This document shows positions 37,530 to 45,726 of a stretch of 64,000 bases of DNA, in pieces. Position 1 is the first letter of the stretch, and each line of letters opens with the position of its first letter. The notes beneath the pieces are model-generated. The model ran no database searches. It worked only from the letters and a program-made list of their open reading frames with translations, and was not told the DNA's origin. The translations under genes and the position numbers were made by a program. Source of the DNA: Pseudomonas anatoliensis (GTDB taxonomy: Bacteria > Pseudomonadota > Gammaproteobacteria > Pseudomonadales > Pseudomonadaceae); assembly GCF_017976235.1 (NCBI RefSeq), contig NZ_JACVHC010000002.1, positions 806,001-870,000 of the forward strand. Direction: 5' to 3'.

Positions 37530-37561
37530 GGGCTTTTTCCCTTTGGTTTTGTGCTAGATGA

Positions 37562-37597
37562 TCTGGCCTCTTCGCGGGCAAGCCCGCTCCCACAGGG
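37562..37597. repeat. Solitary REP-like hairpin inside the atu operon
   Basis: CTTCGCGGGCAAGCCCGCTC with the CCCACAGG tail; GCGGGC/GCCCGC forms the stem. It lies in the 68-base gap between atuE and atuF, and is a variant of the unit seen at 597-700. Confidence 0.7.
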
Positions 37598-38395
37598 TCA
37601 GGTGGCCCAGCCCGGTTTGCGTTTTTGCATGAACGCCATGGTGCCCTCGATGCCTTCGGCGCCAGTCACCGCTTCGCTGAACCACTGCGCCGCTTCATCG
37701 AGCAACTCAGTCGATGGTTGCCCGGCACTGGCCAGCAGAAGTTGTTTGGTGACGGCATTCGCCTGCGGCGCGCAACACAAGACATGCTGCAACACCTCAT
37801 CCAGTCGCTCGGCCAATGCCTGCGCATCCTGCTCGACAAAATGCACAACCCCCAAGCGCCGCGCCTGATGACCATCGAAACGCGCAGCGGTCAACGCCAG
37901 TCTGCGTGTCTCGGTCAAGCCAATGCGTTGCACCACAAACGGCGCGATCTGCGCCGGTAGCAGGCCGAGGCTGGTTTCCGGCAGACCGAATTGCGCTTTG
38001 TGATCAGCCATCGCCACGTCGCTGACACAGGCCAGGCCAAACCCGCCGCCCATCACCGCGCCTTGCAGCACGCAGATCAATACTTGCGGTGCGTGCTGGG
38101 CTTCCACCAGCAGCGCGCCGAACGCCCGATTCAAATCACGGTAAGCCTCGGCACCCTCGGCGCGGGCATTGGCCATGTCCTTGATGTCGCCGCCGGCACA
38201 GAAATGTCCGCCGCTACCGCTGAGCACCAAGGCCCGAACAGCACGGTCATCGCGAACGGCCGCCAACACCGCGCGCAGTTCGCTGACCATTTGCAGACTC
38301 ATCGCATTGCGGCTGTCCGGGCGATTGAGGGTGATGTGCAGCACACCGCCATGCAATTCCAGAATCAGCGTCTGGCACTCGGGCAGGCCACTCAT
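37598..38395 (-). CDS. atuE: Isohexenylglutaconyl-CoA hydratase (crotonase fold)
   Basis: 265 residues of the enoyl-CoA hydratase family. The oxyanion-hole segments GHFCAGGDIKDM and QGAVMGGGFGLACVSD are present, and LPETSLGLLPAQIAPFV lies where catalytic acids sit. It hydrates isohexenyl-glutaconyl-CoA, the product of geranyl-CoA carboxylase. The ATG overlaps the atuD stop (ATGA). A longer upstream frame is a shadow of atuD. Confidence 0.87.
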   Translation of the reverse strand: MSGLPECQTLILELHGGVLHITLNRPDSRNAMSLQMVSELRAVLAAVRDDRAVRALVLSGSGGHFCAGGDIKDMANARAEGAEAYRDLNRAFGALLVEAQHAPQVLICVLQGAVMGGGFGLACVSDVAMADHKAQFGLPETSLGLLPAQIAPFVVQRIGLTETRRLALTAARFDGHQARRLGVVHFVEQDAQALAERLDEVLQHVLCCAPQANAVTKQLLLASAGQPSTELLDEAAQWFSEAVTGAEGIEGTMAFMQKRKPGWAT

Positions 38396-39549
38396 TTCTT
38401 TTTCCCCGGCAGGATGCCCATCAGTTTGCAGATGATCCCCAGCATGATTTCGTCGGCGCCGCCGCCAATCGATACCAGCCGCACATCGCGATAGGCGCGT
38501 GCCACCGGGTTGTCCCACATGAAGCCCATGCCGCCCCAGTATTGCAGGCAACTGTCGCTGACTTCGCGGCCGAGCCGGCCGGCCTTGAGCTTGGCCATCG
38601 ACGCCAGTCGGGTAACGTCCTGGCCCCGAACGTATTGCTCGGTGGCCTGATAAACCAATGCGCGCAGGCATTCGATTTCAGTCTGCAATTCGGCGAGGCG
38701 GAAATGGATGACCTGATTGTCGATCAGTGCATTGCCGAAGGTCTTGCGTTCCTTGCAGTACTCGATGGTGCTGTCGACGCAATACTCCAGACCCTTGATC
38801 ATGTTCGCCGCGCCGAACAGGCGTTCTTCCTGAAACTGCAACATCTGCATCATGAAGCCTGCGCCTTCATGACCGATGCGGTTGCGCTGCGGCACGCGGA
38901 CATCGTCGAAAAACACCTGCGCGGTTTCCGAACTGCGCATGCCGAGCTTGTCCAGATGCGAGCTGAGGCTGATACCGGGCGTGGTCATCGGCACCATGAT
39001 CAGCGACTTGTTGATGTGCGGCTTGTCGTCCGAAGTGTTGGCCAGCAGGCAGATGAAGTCGGCGCTCGGCGAGTTGGTGATCCACATTTTGCTGCCATTG
39101 ATCACGTAGTCGTCACCGTCCTTGCGCGCAGTGGTTTTCAACCCCGCGACGTCCGAGCCGGCACCGACTTCGGAAACACCGATGCAGCCAACCTGCTCGC
39201 CGGTGATTGCCGGGCGAAGGAACTCTTCGCGCAGTTCATCCGAGCCGAACCGCGCCAGCGCCGGGGTGCACATGTCGGTCTGTACACCAATCGACATCGG
39301 GATGCCGCCGCAATGAATGGTGCCGAACTCTTCAGCCGCGACAATCGAGTAGCTGTAATCGAGGTCCATGCCGCCGAATTTTTCTGGCTTGGAAATGCCC
39401 AGCAGGCCGAGGTCGCCGGCCTTGCGGAAGATCTCGTGGATCGGAAAGCGTCCGGCCTTTTCCCATTCATCGACGTGCGGGTTGATCTCGTGTTCGACAA
39501 ACTGGCGGACGGTGCGGCGCAGTGCTTCGTGTTCCGGGGTGAAGATCAT
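38392..39549 (-). CDS. atuD: Acyl-CoA dehydrogenase AtuD (citronellyl-CoA)
   Basis: 385-residue FAD-linked acyl-CoA dehydrogenase with the family signatures GCIGVSEVGAGSDVAGL, KMWITNSPSADFI and YWGGMGFMWDNPVARAYRDVR. In the atu pathway it oxidises citronellyl-CoA to geranyl-CoA. Position between the carboxylase beta subunit and the hydratase supports the assignment. Confidence 0.88.
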   Translation of the reverse strand: MIFTPEHEALRRTVRQFVEHEINPHVDEWEKAGRFPIHEIFRKAGDLGLLGISKPEKFGGMDLDYSYSIVAAEEFGTIHCGGIPMSIGVQTDMCTPALARFGSDELREEFLRPAITGEQVGCIGVSEVGAGSDVAGLKTTARKDGDDYVINGSKMWITNSPSADFICLLANTSDDKPHINKSLIMVPMTTPGISLSSHLDKLGMRSSETAQVFFDDVRVPQRNRIGHEGAGFMMQMLQFQEERLFGAANMIKGLEYCVDSTIEYCKERKTFGNALIDNQVIHFRLAELQTEIECLRALVYQATEQYVRGQDVTRLASMAKLKAGRLGREVSDSCLQYWGGMGFMWDNPVARAYRDVRLVSIGGGADEIMLGIICKLMGILPGKKK

Positions 39550-39579
39550 TTTTATTGTTCTCCGTAAGATCCGTGGCCG

Positions 39580-41196
39580 TCAGAAGCGGCTGACGCCGAA
39601 GCTGTTGGGTTGCAGTGCGCGAATGTCGGCTTCGTGGCAAATATCCAGCAAGTAACCGAGCAGGGTGCGAGTGTCACGCGGGTCGATCAATCCGTCGTCC
39701 CACAGGTTGGCGCTGCCGTAGAGCGCGGTGGACTGGCTGTCGAGTTTCTGCGCGGTGACCTGTTCGAGCATGTCGAGCACTTTCGGGTCTGGTACCAGGC
39801 CGTCCTTGAGCTGTTTGGCTTCGGTGACGATGCGCAGCACTTTGCCAGCCTGCGCGCCGCCCATCACCGCCGTGCGGCTGTTGGGCCAGGCGAAAATGAA
39901 CCGTGGATCAAGGCCGCGCCCACACATCGCATAGTTGCCGGCGCCGTAGGAGCCGCCGACGACCATCGTCAGTTTAGGCACTCGCGCGTTGGCCACCGCT
40001 TGAATCAGTTTCGAACCGTGTTTGATCACCCCTTGCTGCTCGGACTCGGTGCCGACCATGAACCCCGTGGTGTTATGGAAAAACAGCAGCGGCGTCTGGC
40101 TCTGATCGCACAGCTGAATGAACTGCGCAGCTTTGCTCGCACCGTTCGGCGTGATCGGGCCGTTGTTGCCGATGAAGCCGCAGGCGCGGCCCTGGATTTT
40201 CAGTTGGCCGCAAATGGTCTGCTGATCGAACTCACCCTTGAACTCAAGGAAGTTTGACTCGTCAGCGATGCGCACAATGATTTCGCGCACGTCGTAGGGT
40301 TTTTTCGGATCGTCCGGGATCAAGCCGAGCAATTCATCGATCGGGTAGAGCGGCTCTTTGTATTGCGGCTCCGGCAGCCACGGCAGTTGCTCGTTCCACG
40401 GCAGCATCCGCAGAATCTCGCGCACTTGTCGCACGCCATCGGCATCGTTCTCGGCCAGATACTCGGCCGTGCCGGCGACCTGCGCGTGCATCTCGGCGCC
40501 GCCCAGTTCTTCATCGGTCGCCACTTCGCCGGTTGCGGCCTTGAGCAGCGGGGGGCCGGCGAGAAACAGCTTGGCCTTGCCGCGCACCACCACTACGTAA
40601 TCCGACAAGCCCGGTTGATAAGCTCCGCCCGCCGTAGCCGAGCCATGCACCACGGTGATCTGCGGCAAACCCATCGCCGACATCCGTGCCTGATTGGCAA
40701 AGCTGCGCGCACCTTCGACGAAAATCTCCGCTGCGTAGTTGAGGTTGGCACCGCCGCTTTCGGCGAGGGTGATCACCGGCAGTTTGTTTTCCTGAGCGAT
40801 CTGTTGCAGGCGCAGGGATTTTTTCAGGCCACTGGGCGAGATCGTGCCGCCCTTGATTGCGCTGTTATTGGCGACGACCATCGCGCGGATGCCTGACACG
40901 TAGCCAATACCGGCGATCAATCCACCACCGGCCGCGCTGCCGTCCTTGTCGTCATGCAGTTTGTAACCGGCGAGGCTGGCCAGCTCGAGAAAAGGTGCGC
41001 CGGGGTCGAGCAGCAGGTTCAAGCGTTCGCGGGGCAGCAGTTGCCCGCGCTTGTCGAATTTCGGCTTGGCTTCGGCGGCCTTGTTCAGCAGGTTCTGTTC
41101 GAGTTGTTGCACTTGCTCGATGGCGGTAAGCATCGCCGCACGGTTGCGGGCGAATGCCTCGCTGTGGGGGTCGAGTCGGGACTGGATCTGCGCCAT
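39580..41196 (-). CDS. atuC: Geranyl-CoA carboxylase, beta (carboxyltransferase) subunit
   Basis: 538 residues. Paired N- and C-terminal carboxyltransferase crotonase-like domains, with TLAESGGANLNYA, HGSATAGGAYQPGLSDY, FIGNNGPITPNGASKAAQF and VVGGSYGAGNYAMCGRG. It transfers the carboxyl group from biotin on AtuF to geranyl-CoA. No acetyl-CoA carboxylase zinc finger is present. Confidence 0.9.
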   Translation of the reverse strand: MAQIQSRLDPHSEAFARNRAAMLTAIEQVQQLEQNLLNKAAEAKPKFDKRGQLLPRERLNLLLDPGAPFLELASLAGYKLHDDKDGSAAGGGLIAGIGYVSGIRAMVVANNSAIKGGTISPSGLKKSLRLQQIAQENKLPVITLAESGGANLNYAAEIFVEGARSFANQARMSAMGLPQITVVHGSATAGGAYQPGLSDYVVVVRGKAKLFLAGPPLLKAATGEVATDEELGGAEMHAQVAGTAEYLAENDADGVRQVREILRMLPWNEQLPWLPEPQYKEPLYPIDELLGLIPDDPKKPYDVREIIVRIADESNFLEFKGEFDQQTICGQLKIQGRACGFIGNNGPITPNGASKAAQFIQLCDQSQTPLLFFHNTTGFMVGTESEQQGVIKHGSKLIQAVANARVPKLTMVVGGSYGAGNYAMCGRGLDPRFIFAWPNSRTAVMGGAQAGKVLRIVTEAKQLKDGLVPDPKVLDMLEQVTAQKLDSQSTALYGSANLWDDGLIDPRDTRTLLGYLLDICHEADIRALQPNSFGVSRF

Positions 41197-41199
41197 GGC

Positions 41200-42069
41200 T
41201 TACTCCTTGTCCTTGAGCACATCGGGAAGGTAGGCCCGGTGAAAACCATTGAACGATTCACTGTGGGTCGCTTTGTGCAACGGCCACGCACGACTGCCGA
41301 GGCTGGCTGCGCCATCGATACGCAACGTGCTGCCACTGATGAACGCCGCCGCCGGACTGAGCAGAAACACGATCGCCGCGCTGACTTCCGATTCGGTGCC
41401 GATGCGCTTGAGTGGCACATGCTCGCGCAGGGTCGGGATCACCGCTTTGAATGCGCCTTCGTAGGTGTCCATGCCGCTGGAGGCAATCCAGCCCGGCGCC
41501 ACCGCGTTGACCCGCACCCCGGCGTAACCCCACTCGAAGGCGGCGGTCTTGGTGAAGTTGTCCATGCCCGCACGCGCCGCGCCGGAGTGGCCCATGCCGG
41601 GCATGCCGCCCCACATGTCGGCGAGCATGTTGACGATGTTGCCACCGTGTTTGCTCATCGACTGGTTAAACACTTCCCGTGCCATCAGAAAACCGCCGAC
41701 CAGGTTGGTGCGCAGTACGGTTTCGAAACCTTTCTGATTGATCGAAGCCAGCGGCGCCGGGTATTGGCCGCCGGCATTGTTGACCAGGCCATGGATCGGC
41801 CCGTGTTCAGCGATCAATTCGCTGACCAGTTGTCTGACCGCTTCCTCATCGCGGATATCGCAAGCCTGCCAATGCGCGCAACCACCGTCCTCGGTGATTT
41901 CGGCGGCGACTTTTTGCAGCTTTTCAGGTTTGCGCCCGACCAGCAGCACATGGGCGCCGAGCGCTGCCAGCTCGTGGGCGGTGCAGCGGCCAATGCCGCT
42001 GCCGCCGCCAGTGACGATGATGGTCTGGCCGCTGAACAGCTCGGCATTGAAAATCGACGCGTAAGCCAT
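41200..42069 (-). CDS. atuB: Short-chain dehydrogenase AtuB, PECR-like active site
   Basis: 289 residues with the NAD(P)-binding TGGGSGIGR and NNAGG. The usual catalytic YxxxK is replaced: the segment reads HSGAARAGMDNFTK, as in peroxisomal trans-2-enoyl-CoA reductase (PECR), rather than YSAAKAG. It may therefore reduce or isomerise an enoyl-CoA intermediate rather than oxidise an alcohol. The ATG at 42069 is preferred because GAGG lies 9 bases before it. Another ATG at 42078 directly abuts that Shine-Dalgarno. Confidence 0.87.
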   Translation of the reverse strand: MAYASIFNAELFSGQTIIVTGGGSGIGRCTAHELAALGAHVLLVGRKPEKLQKVAAEITEDGGCAHWQACDIRDEEAVRQLVSELIAEHGPIHGLVNNAGGQYPAPLASINQKGFETVLRTNLVGGFLMAREVFNQSMSKHGGNIVNMLADMWGGMPGMGHSGAARAGMDNFTKTAAFEWGYAGVRVNAVAPGWIASSGMDTYEGAFKAVIPTLREHVPLKRIGTESEVSAAIVFLLSPAAAFISGSTLRIDGAASLGSRAWPLHKATHSESFNGFHRAYLPDVLKDKE

Positions 42070-42081
42070 GCAAACCATCCT

Positions 42082-43872
42082 CTAGTCGAACTGTTCGGCG
42101 ATGCTCTGTGGCACCGGGATCTGGATTTCCAAGAGTTGCTGGGCGAAAGCTTTGCCTTGCGGGTCGATGCGCAGACTGGCCACGCCACCACCGCCGAGGG
42201 CGTTTTCCAATAGAAAGTTGAGGCTATGGGTGCCGGGCAGATACCAGCGTTCGACGCGGCCGTGGATCGGATCGAGAACGTGGCTCATCCAGTCGACGAT
42301 CACCTCAGGCGTCAATGCTTCGGCGATCCACGGCAGATATTCAGGCTTGCGCGGCATGACGCCGATGTTGCTGTGGTTGCCCTTGTCACCTGAGCGCGCC
42401 ACGGCCAGTTTCACCAACGGCACGCTGGCGTCGGCGCGACCCTGGGGTTTGGGTGGTTGCTCGGCGATGGGCAAGTCCTGGCTGTCGAGTGCGGTCAGCG
42501 CGGGCAGGGCACATGGGTGATTTTCACCGGTCAGGTTGATGTGCAGGGTGCAGACGCTTTTGTCGATCAGGAACGAGAACAGGCGGATAACCGGATAGAC
42601 CTTCGGCCGTCCGCCAACGATGCCGGTCAGCCCCGGCGCCATGCCGGTTGCAGCCTGGGCGATTTCCCGGGAGAACAGGATCAGCGCCTGCTTGTTCGGA
42701 TGGCGCACTGCAAGTTTGATTATCACTTCGCGAGTGTCATGGCGCTGCCCATGAGGGCCGTACGTGGCTTCGCTGCCGAGCAATTCAATGTGGGTTTCGC
42801 TGTAAGGCACCCAGCCGCGCTGGCTGAACATTTCCGACGTCTTGTCGATGATCGCCTGGCTGACGCGTCGGGCCTTCTCCACTGCATCGATGCCGGCTAT
42901 CAGGCAACTGGCGGTACAACGGAAGCCGTCCGGATACGTCGCGCTGACCTTGTATCTGTCGCTGGGCGGCAGGCCTTTGGCACCGTGCACATGCACCGCG
43001 TTCTTGCCTTGTTGCTGGAGTTTGACCTGAGTGAAGTCGCAGACCACATCGGGCAGCAGATAGGCCTGCGGATCGCCGATTTCGTAAAGCATCTGCTCGC
43101 CGACGGTCAGCGGCGTGATCAGGCCGCCGGAGCCCTCGGGCTTGCTGACGATGAAGTGGCTGTCGGCACTGACTTCAACGATTGGAAAGCCGATGTGCTC
43201 GTAATCCGGAACGTCGCGCCAGTCGGTGAAGTTGCCGCCGGTACACTGCGCGCCGCATTCGATGATGTGCCCGGCCAGTGCGGCCTGGGCGAGTTTGTCG
43301 TAGTCGTGCCACGACCAGCCGAATTCATGCACCAACGCCGCACTGACGACGGCGCTGTCGACCACGCGCCCGGTAATGACGATGTCGGCGCCCAGACGTA
43401 GCGCCTCGACGATGCCTGGCGCGCCGAGGTAGGCGTTGGTCGAGACGCACATCGGTGGCAATGGCGCGCCGGTGAACATTTCGCTGAGGCCCTGAGCGGC
43501 GAGCTGCTTGAATTGCGGTTGCAGGTCATCGCCCAGCAGGACGGCAATTTTCCGCTTGATGCCGGCAGCGTCGCAGGCAGCTTGCAGGGCGGCGGCGCAG
43601 GCCTGGGGATTGACGCCGCCAGCGTTGCTGATGACGCGGATATTCTGCTCGGCCAGTTGCGGCAGCAGCGGGGTGAGGACGTCGATGAAGTCGCTGGCGA
43701 ACCCGCCCTGCGGATCCTTCATGCGCGCGCCGGCCATGATCGACATAGTGATTTCGGCCAGGTAATCGAACACCAGATAATCCAGGCGCCCACCCTCTAC
43801 CAGTTGCGCGGCGGCGGTAGAGGTGTCACCCCAGAAAGCACTGGCGCATCCGATGCGGACGGTGGTTGGCAT
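42082..43872 (-). CDS. atuA: Acyclic terpene utilisation protein AtuA
   Basis: 596 residues; the N-terminal two thirds are the AtuA/DUF1446 domain (VRIGCASAFWGDTSTAAAQLVEGG, LDYLVFDYLAEITMS, NAGGVNPQACAAALQAAC). The C-terminal ~110 residues (VPLVKLAVARSGDKGNHSNIGV) are the AtuA-like small domain. It is needed for growth on citronellol in P. aeruginosa; the reaction is unresolved. The ATG follows CGGAGATAAAA. It is first gene of the operon, and its promoter overlaps the paired AtuR operators. Confidence 0.92.
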   Translation of the reverse strand: MPTTVRIGCASAFWGDTSTAAAQLVEGGRLDYLVFDYLAEITMSIMAGARMKDPQGGFASDFIDVLTPLLPQLAEQNIRVISNAGGVNPQACAAALQAACDAAGIKRKIAVLLGDDLQPQFKQLAAQGLSEMFTGAPLPPMCVSTNAYLGAPGIVEALRLGADIVITGRVVDSAVVSAALVHEFGWSWHDYDKLAQAALAGHIIECGAQCTGGNFTDWRDVPDYEHIGFPIVEVSADSHFIVSKPEGSGGLITPLTVGEQMLYEIGDPQAYLLPDVVCDFTQVKLQQQGKNAVHVHGAKGLPPSDRYKVSATYPDGFRCTASCLIAGIDAVEKARRVSQAIIDKTSEMFSQRGWVPYSETHIELLGSEATYGPHGQRHDTREVIIKLAVRHPNKQALILFSREIAQAATGMAPGLTGIVGGRPKVYPVIRLFSFLIDKSVCTLHINLTGENHPCALPALTALDSQDLPIAEQPPKPQGRADASVPLVKLAVARSGDKGNHSNIGVMPRKPEYLPWIAEALTPEVIVDWMSHVLDPIHGRVERWYLPGTHSLNFLLENALGGGGVASLRIDPQGKAFAQQLLEIQIPVPQSIAEQFD

Positions 43873-43918
43873 TTTTATCTCCGGCTCAGGGACCTGCGAC
43901 AGAAGTGTTTGGAGGCTA

Positions 43919-43934
43919 CCAAGCAAGCGCTTGG
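43919..43934. promoter_or_regulatory. AtuR operator 1
   Basis: CCAAGCAAGCGCTTGG, containing the 10-base palindrome CAAGCGCTTG. It lies 47 bases upstream of the atuA ATG and is the reverse complement of operator 2. Confidence 0.82.
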
Positions 43935-43961
43935 TTTGTAAACAGCTGAAATATCTTCTGC

Positions 43962-43977
43962 CCAAGCGCTTGCTTGG
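43962..43977. promoter_or_regulatory. AtuR operator 2
   Basis: CCAAGCGCTTGCTTGG, the exact reverse complement of operator 1, 43 bases away centre to centre (about four helical turns, same face). It is closer to atuR, so it probably also controls atuR itself. Confidence 0.82.
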
Positions 43978-44055
43978 TTGTCGTTGGCGGCTTAAATTGC
44001 GCGCAACCCTGCGGTTTCAGGGGGCAACAGACTGATCGACTGTAGGAGAGAACGG

Positions 44056-44679
44056 GTGGACGAGCAAAAAGCCCTGAGGGTCATGCGCGAATTGGTCGAC
44101 CAAGGCCAGTTGACCGACCCGGACAGCGCCCGCGGCAAACTGCTGCAAGTGGCGGCTCACCTGTTCCGCAACAAAGGTTATGAGCGTACTACGGTGCGCG
44201 ATCTGGCCGGCGCGGTGGGTATTCAGTCGGGGAGCATTTTTCATCACTTCAAAAGCAAGGACGAAATTCTCCGTGCGGTGATGGAAGAAACCATCCGCTA
44301 TAACACCGCATTGATGCGCGCGGCGCTCGCCGATGCGACCAATGTGCGCGAGCGCGTATTGGCGCTGATTCGCTGTGAATTGCAATCGATCATGGGCGGC
44401 AGCGGCGAAGCCATGGCGGTGCTGGTCTATGAATGGCGCTCGTTGTCCGAAGAAGGCCAGGCCAAGGTTCTCGCCTTGCGCGATGTCTATGAAGAAATCT
44501 GGCTACAGGTGCTCGGTGAAGCCAAGGAGGCCGGGTTCATTCGTGGGGACGTATTTGTCACGCGGCGTTTCCTCACCGGTGCCCTGTCCTGGACCACCAC
44601 CTGGTTCCGTGCCGGCGGCAGTCTGAGTCTTGATCAGTTGGCTGATGAGGCGCTGATTCTGGTGCTTGAAGAGCGTTGA
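44056..44679 (+). CDS. atuR: TetR-family repressor AtuR
   Basis: 207 residues: N-terminal helix-turn-helix (LFRNKGYERTTVRDLAGAVGIQSGSIFHHFKSKDEIL) and a ligand-binding C-terminus. It starts at a GTG after GTAGGAGAG. Divergent from the atu catabolic operon; in P. aeruginosa AtuR represses atuA-H and is released by a pathway intermediate. Confidence 0.92.
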   Translation: MDEQKALRVMRELVDQGQLTDPDSARGKLLQVAAHLFRNKGYERTTVRDLAGAVGIQSGSIFHHFKSKDEILRAVMEETIRYNTALMRAALADATNVRERVLALIRCELQSIMGGSGEAMAVLVYEWRSLSEEGQAKVLALRDVYEEIWLQVLGEAKEAGFIRGDVFVTRRFLTGALSWTTTWFRAGGSLSLDQLADEALILVLEER

Positions 44680-44771
44680 AGCGCTTTCTATCGGGCCGGG
44701 AAACTGGCTAACTGGGCGAAACCGCCTAGCTTGAATGCATTGATCGGTATTTTTTCGGGGAGTGGGGTGTT

Positions 44772-45569
44772 TTGAAGTCTTTGCCAAGTCGGACCGCCGC
44801 GAGGTTATTGCTCGCAGCGCTGGCTGCATTATGGGTATTGCCCGCTCAGGCAGCGCAATTGGTTCGGGTTGGTGCAGCGCACTTTCCGCCTTATACCGTT
44901 CGCCCCGAAAACGGTGCCGACACCGGTCTGTTGCCTCAGATGGTCGAGGCCTTGAACCGGCTGCAAAGCGACTATCAGTTCGTCCTCGTGCCAACTTCGA
45001 TTCCGCGCCGTTTCGGTGATTTCAAGCAGGGCCGGATCGACATGGCGATCTTCGAGAACCCTGAGTGGGGCTGGAAGGAAATCCCTCACAACGACGTCGA
45101 CATGGGGCTTGAGGATGCCGAGATTTTTGTCGCGCAACGCGAAGACGGCCGGCAGCAGAACTATTTTGCCGACCTGAGCGGCAAGCGTCTGGCGCTGTTC
45201 AGTGGCTATCACTACGAGTTCGCCAACTTCAATGCCGACCCGAAATTCCTCGCGCAAAACTTCAAGGCCACGCTGACCTATTCCCACGACAGCAACCTGT
45301 TGATGGTGCTACGCGGACGCGCGGATATTGCGCTGGTGACCCGTTCGTACTTGAGTGACTACCTGCTGCGCAACGAGAAGGTGCGCGATGAATTGCTGGT
45401 GTCCCAGCGCATCGATCAGGTCTATCACCATTACGCCATCCTGCGTCCGGCCGCGCCGATAACCGGCGAAGCGTTCAGCAAGTTGCTGCAAGGCCTGCGC
45501 GACAATGGCGAAATGCTGAAAATCTTCGATCCTTATCGGATTGCCGTGGTGCCGGTGCATGATCACTGA
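44772..45569 (+). CDS. Periplasmic substrate-binding-like protein (SBP_bac_3)
   Basis: 265 residues. Signal peptide (AARLLLAALAALWVLPAQA) then a Venus-flytrap domain beginning VRVGAAHFPPYTVRPENG. No permease or ATPase gene is near, so it may serve another system or act as a sensor subunit. It starts at a TTG after GGGGAGTGGGG; no better ATG is in frame. Confidence 0.82.
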   Translation: MKSLPSRTAARLLLAALAALWVLPAQAAQLVRVGAAHFPPYTVRPENGADTGLLPQMVEALNRLQSDYQFVLVPTSIPRRFGDFKQGRIDMAIFENPEWGWKEIPHNDVDMGLEDAEIFVAQREDGRQQNYFADLSGKRLALFSGYHYEFANFNADPKFLAQNFKATLTYSHDSNLLMVLRGRADIALVTRSYLSDYLLRNEKVRDELLVSQRIDQVYHHYAILRPAAPITGEAFSKLLQGLRDNGEMLKIFDPYRIAVVPVHDH

Positions 45570-45628
45570 CAGAGATGCTGTTGGTACTCTGAACATGCCA
45601 GCCTACCACCCAGCGAAGGCTTTTTAAC

Positions 45629-45644
45629 CTGTCAGACCTGACAG
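45629..45644. promoter_or_regulatory. Perfect palindrome upstream of the Ig-like gene
   Basis: CTGTCAG-AC-CTGACAG, 83 bases before the next gene's ATG. It fits the bare CTG-N10-CAG pattern but not the AT-rich core of LexA sites. Its protein partner is unknown. Confidence 0.5.
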
Positions 45645-45726
45645 TGGTTGGGGCAGATTATTCCTGTTTGAATCGTGATCGTACCTGACTCTCGGTGTAC
45701 GACCTTATCTTGCAGGAGTTTGAGTA

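Noticed and set aside
35934..37868. Plus-strand frame of 644 codons opposite atuF
   Set aside because: It is the mirror of a clear biotin carboxylase gene; composition is typical of antisense shadows.
45629..45644. CTG-N10-CAG palindrome considered as a LexA box
   Set aside because: The core is GC-rich (CTGTCAGACCTGACAG) without the TATATA-like centre; kept only as an unassigned dyad.
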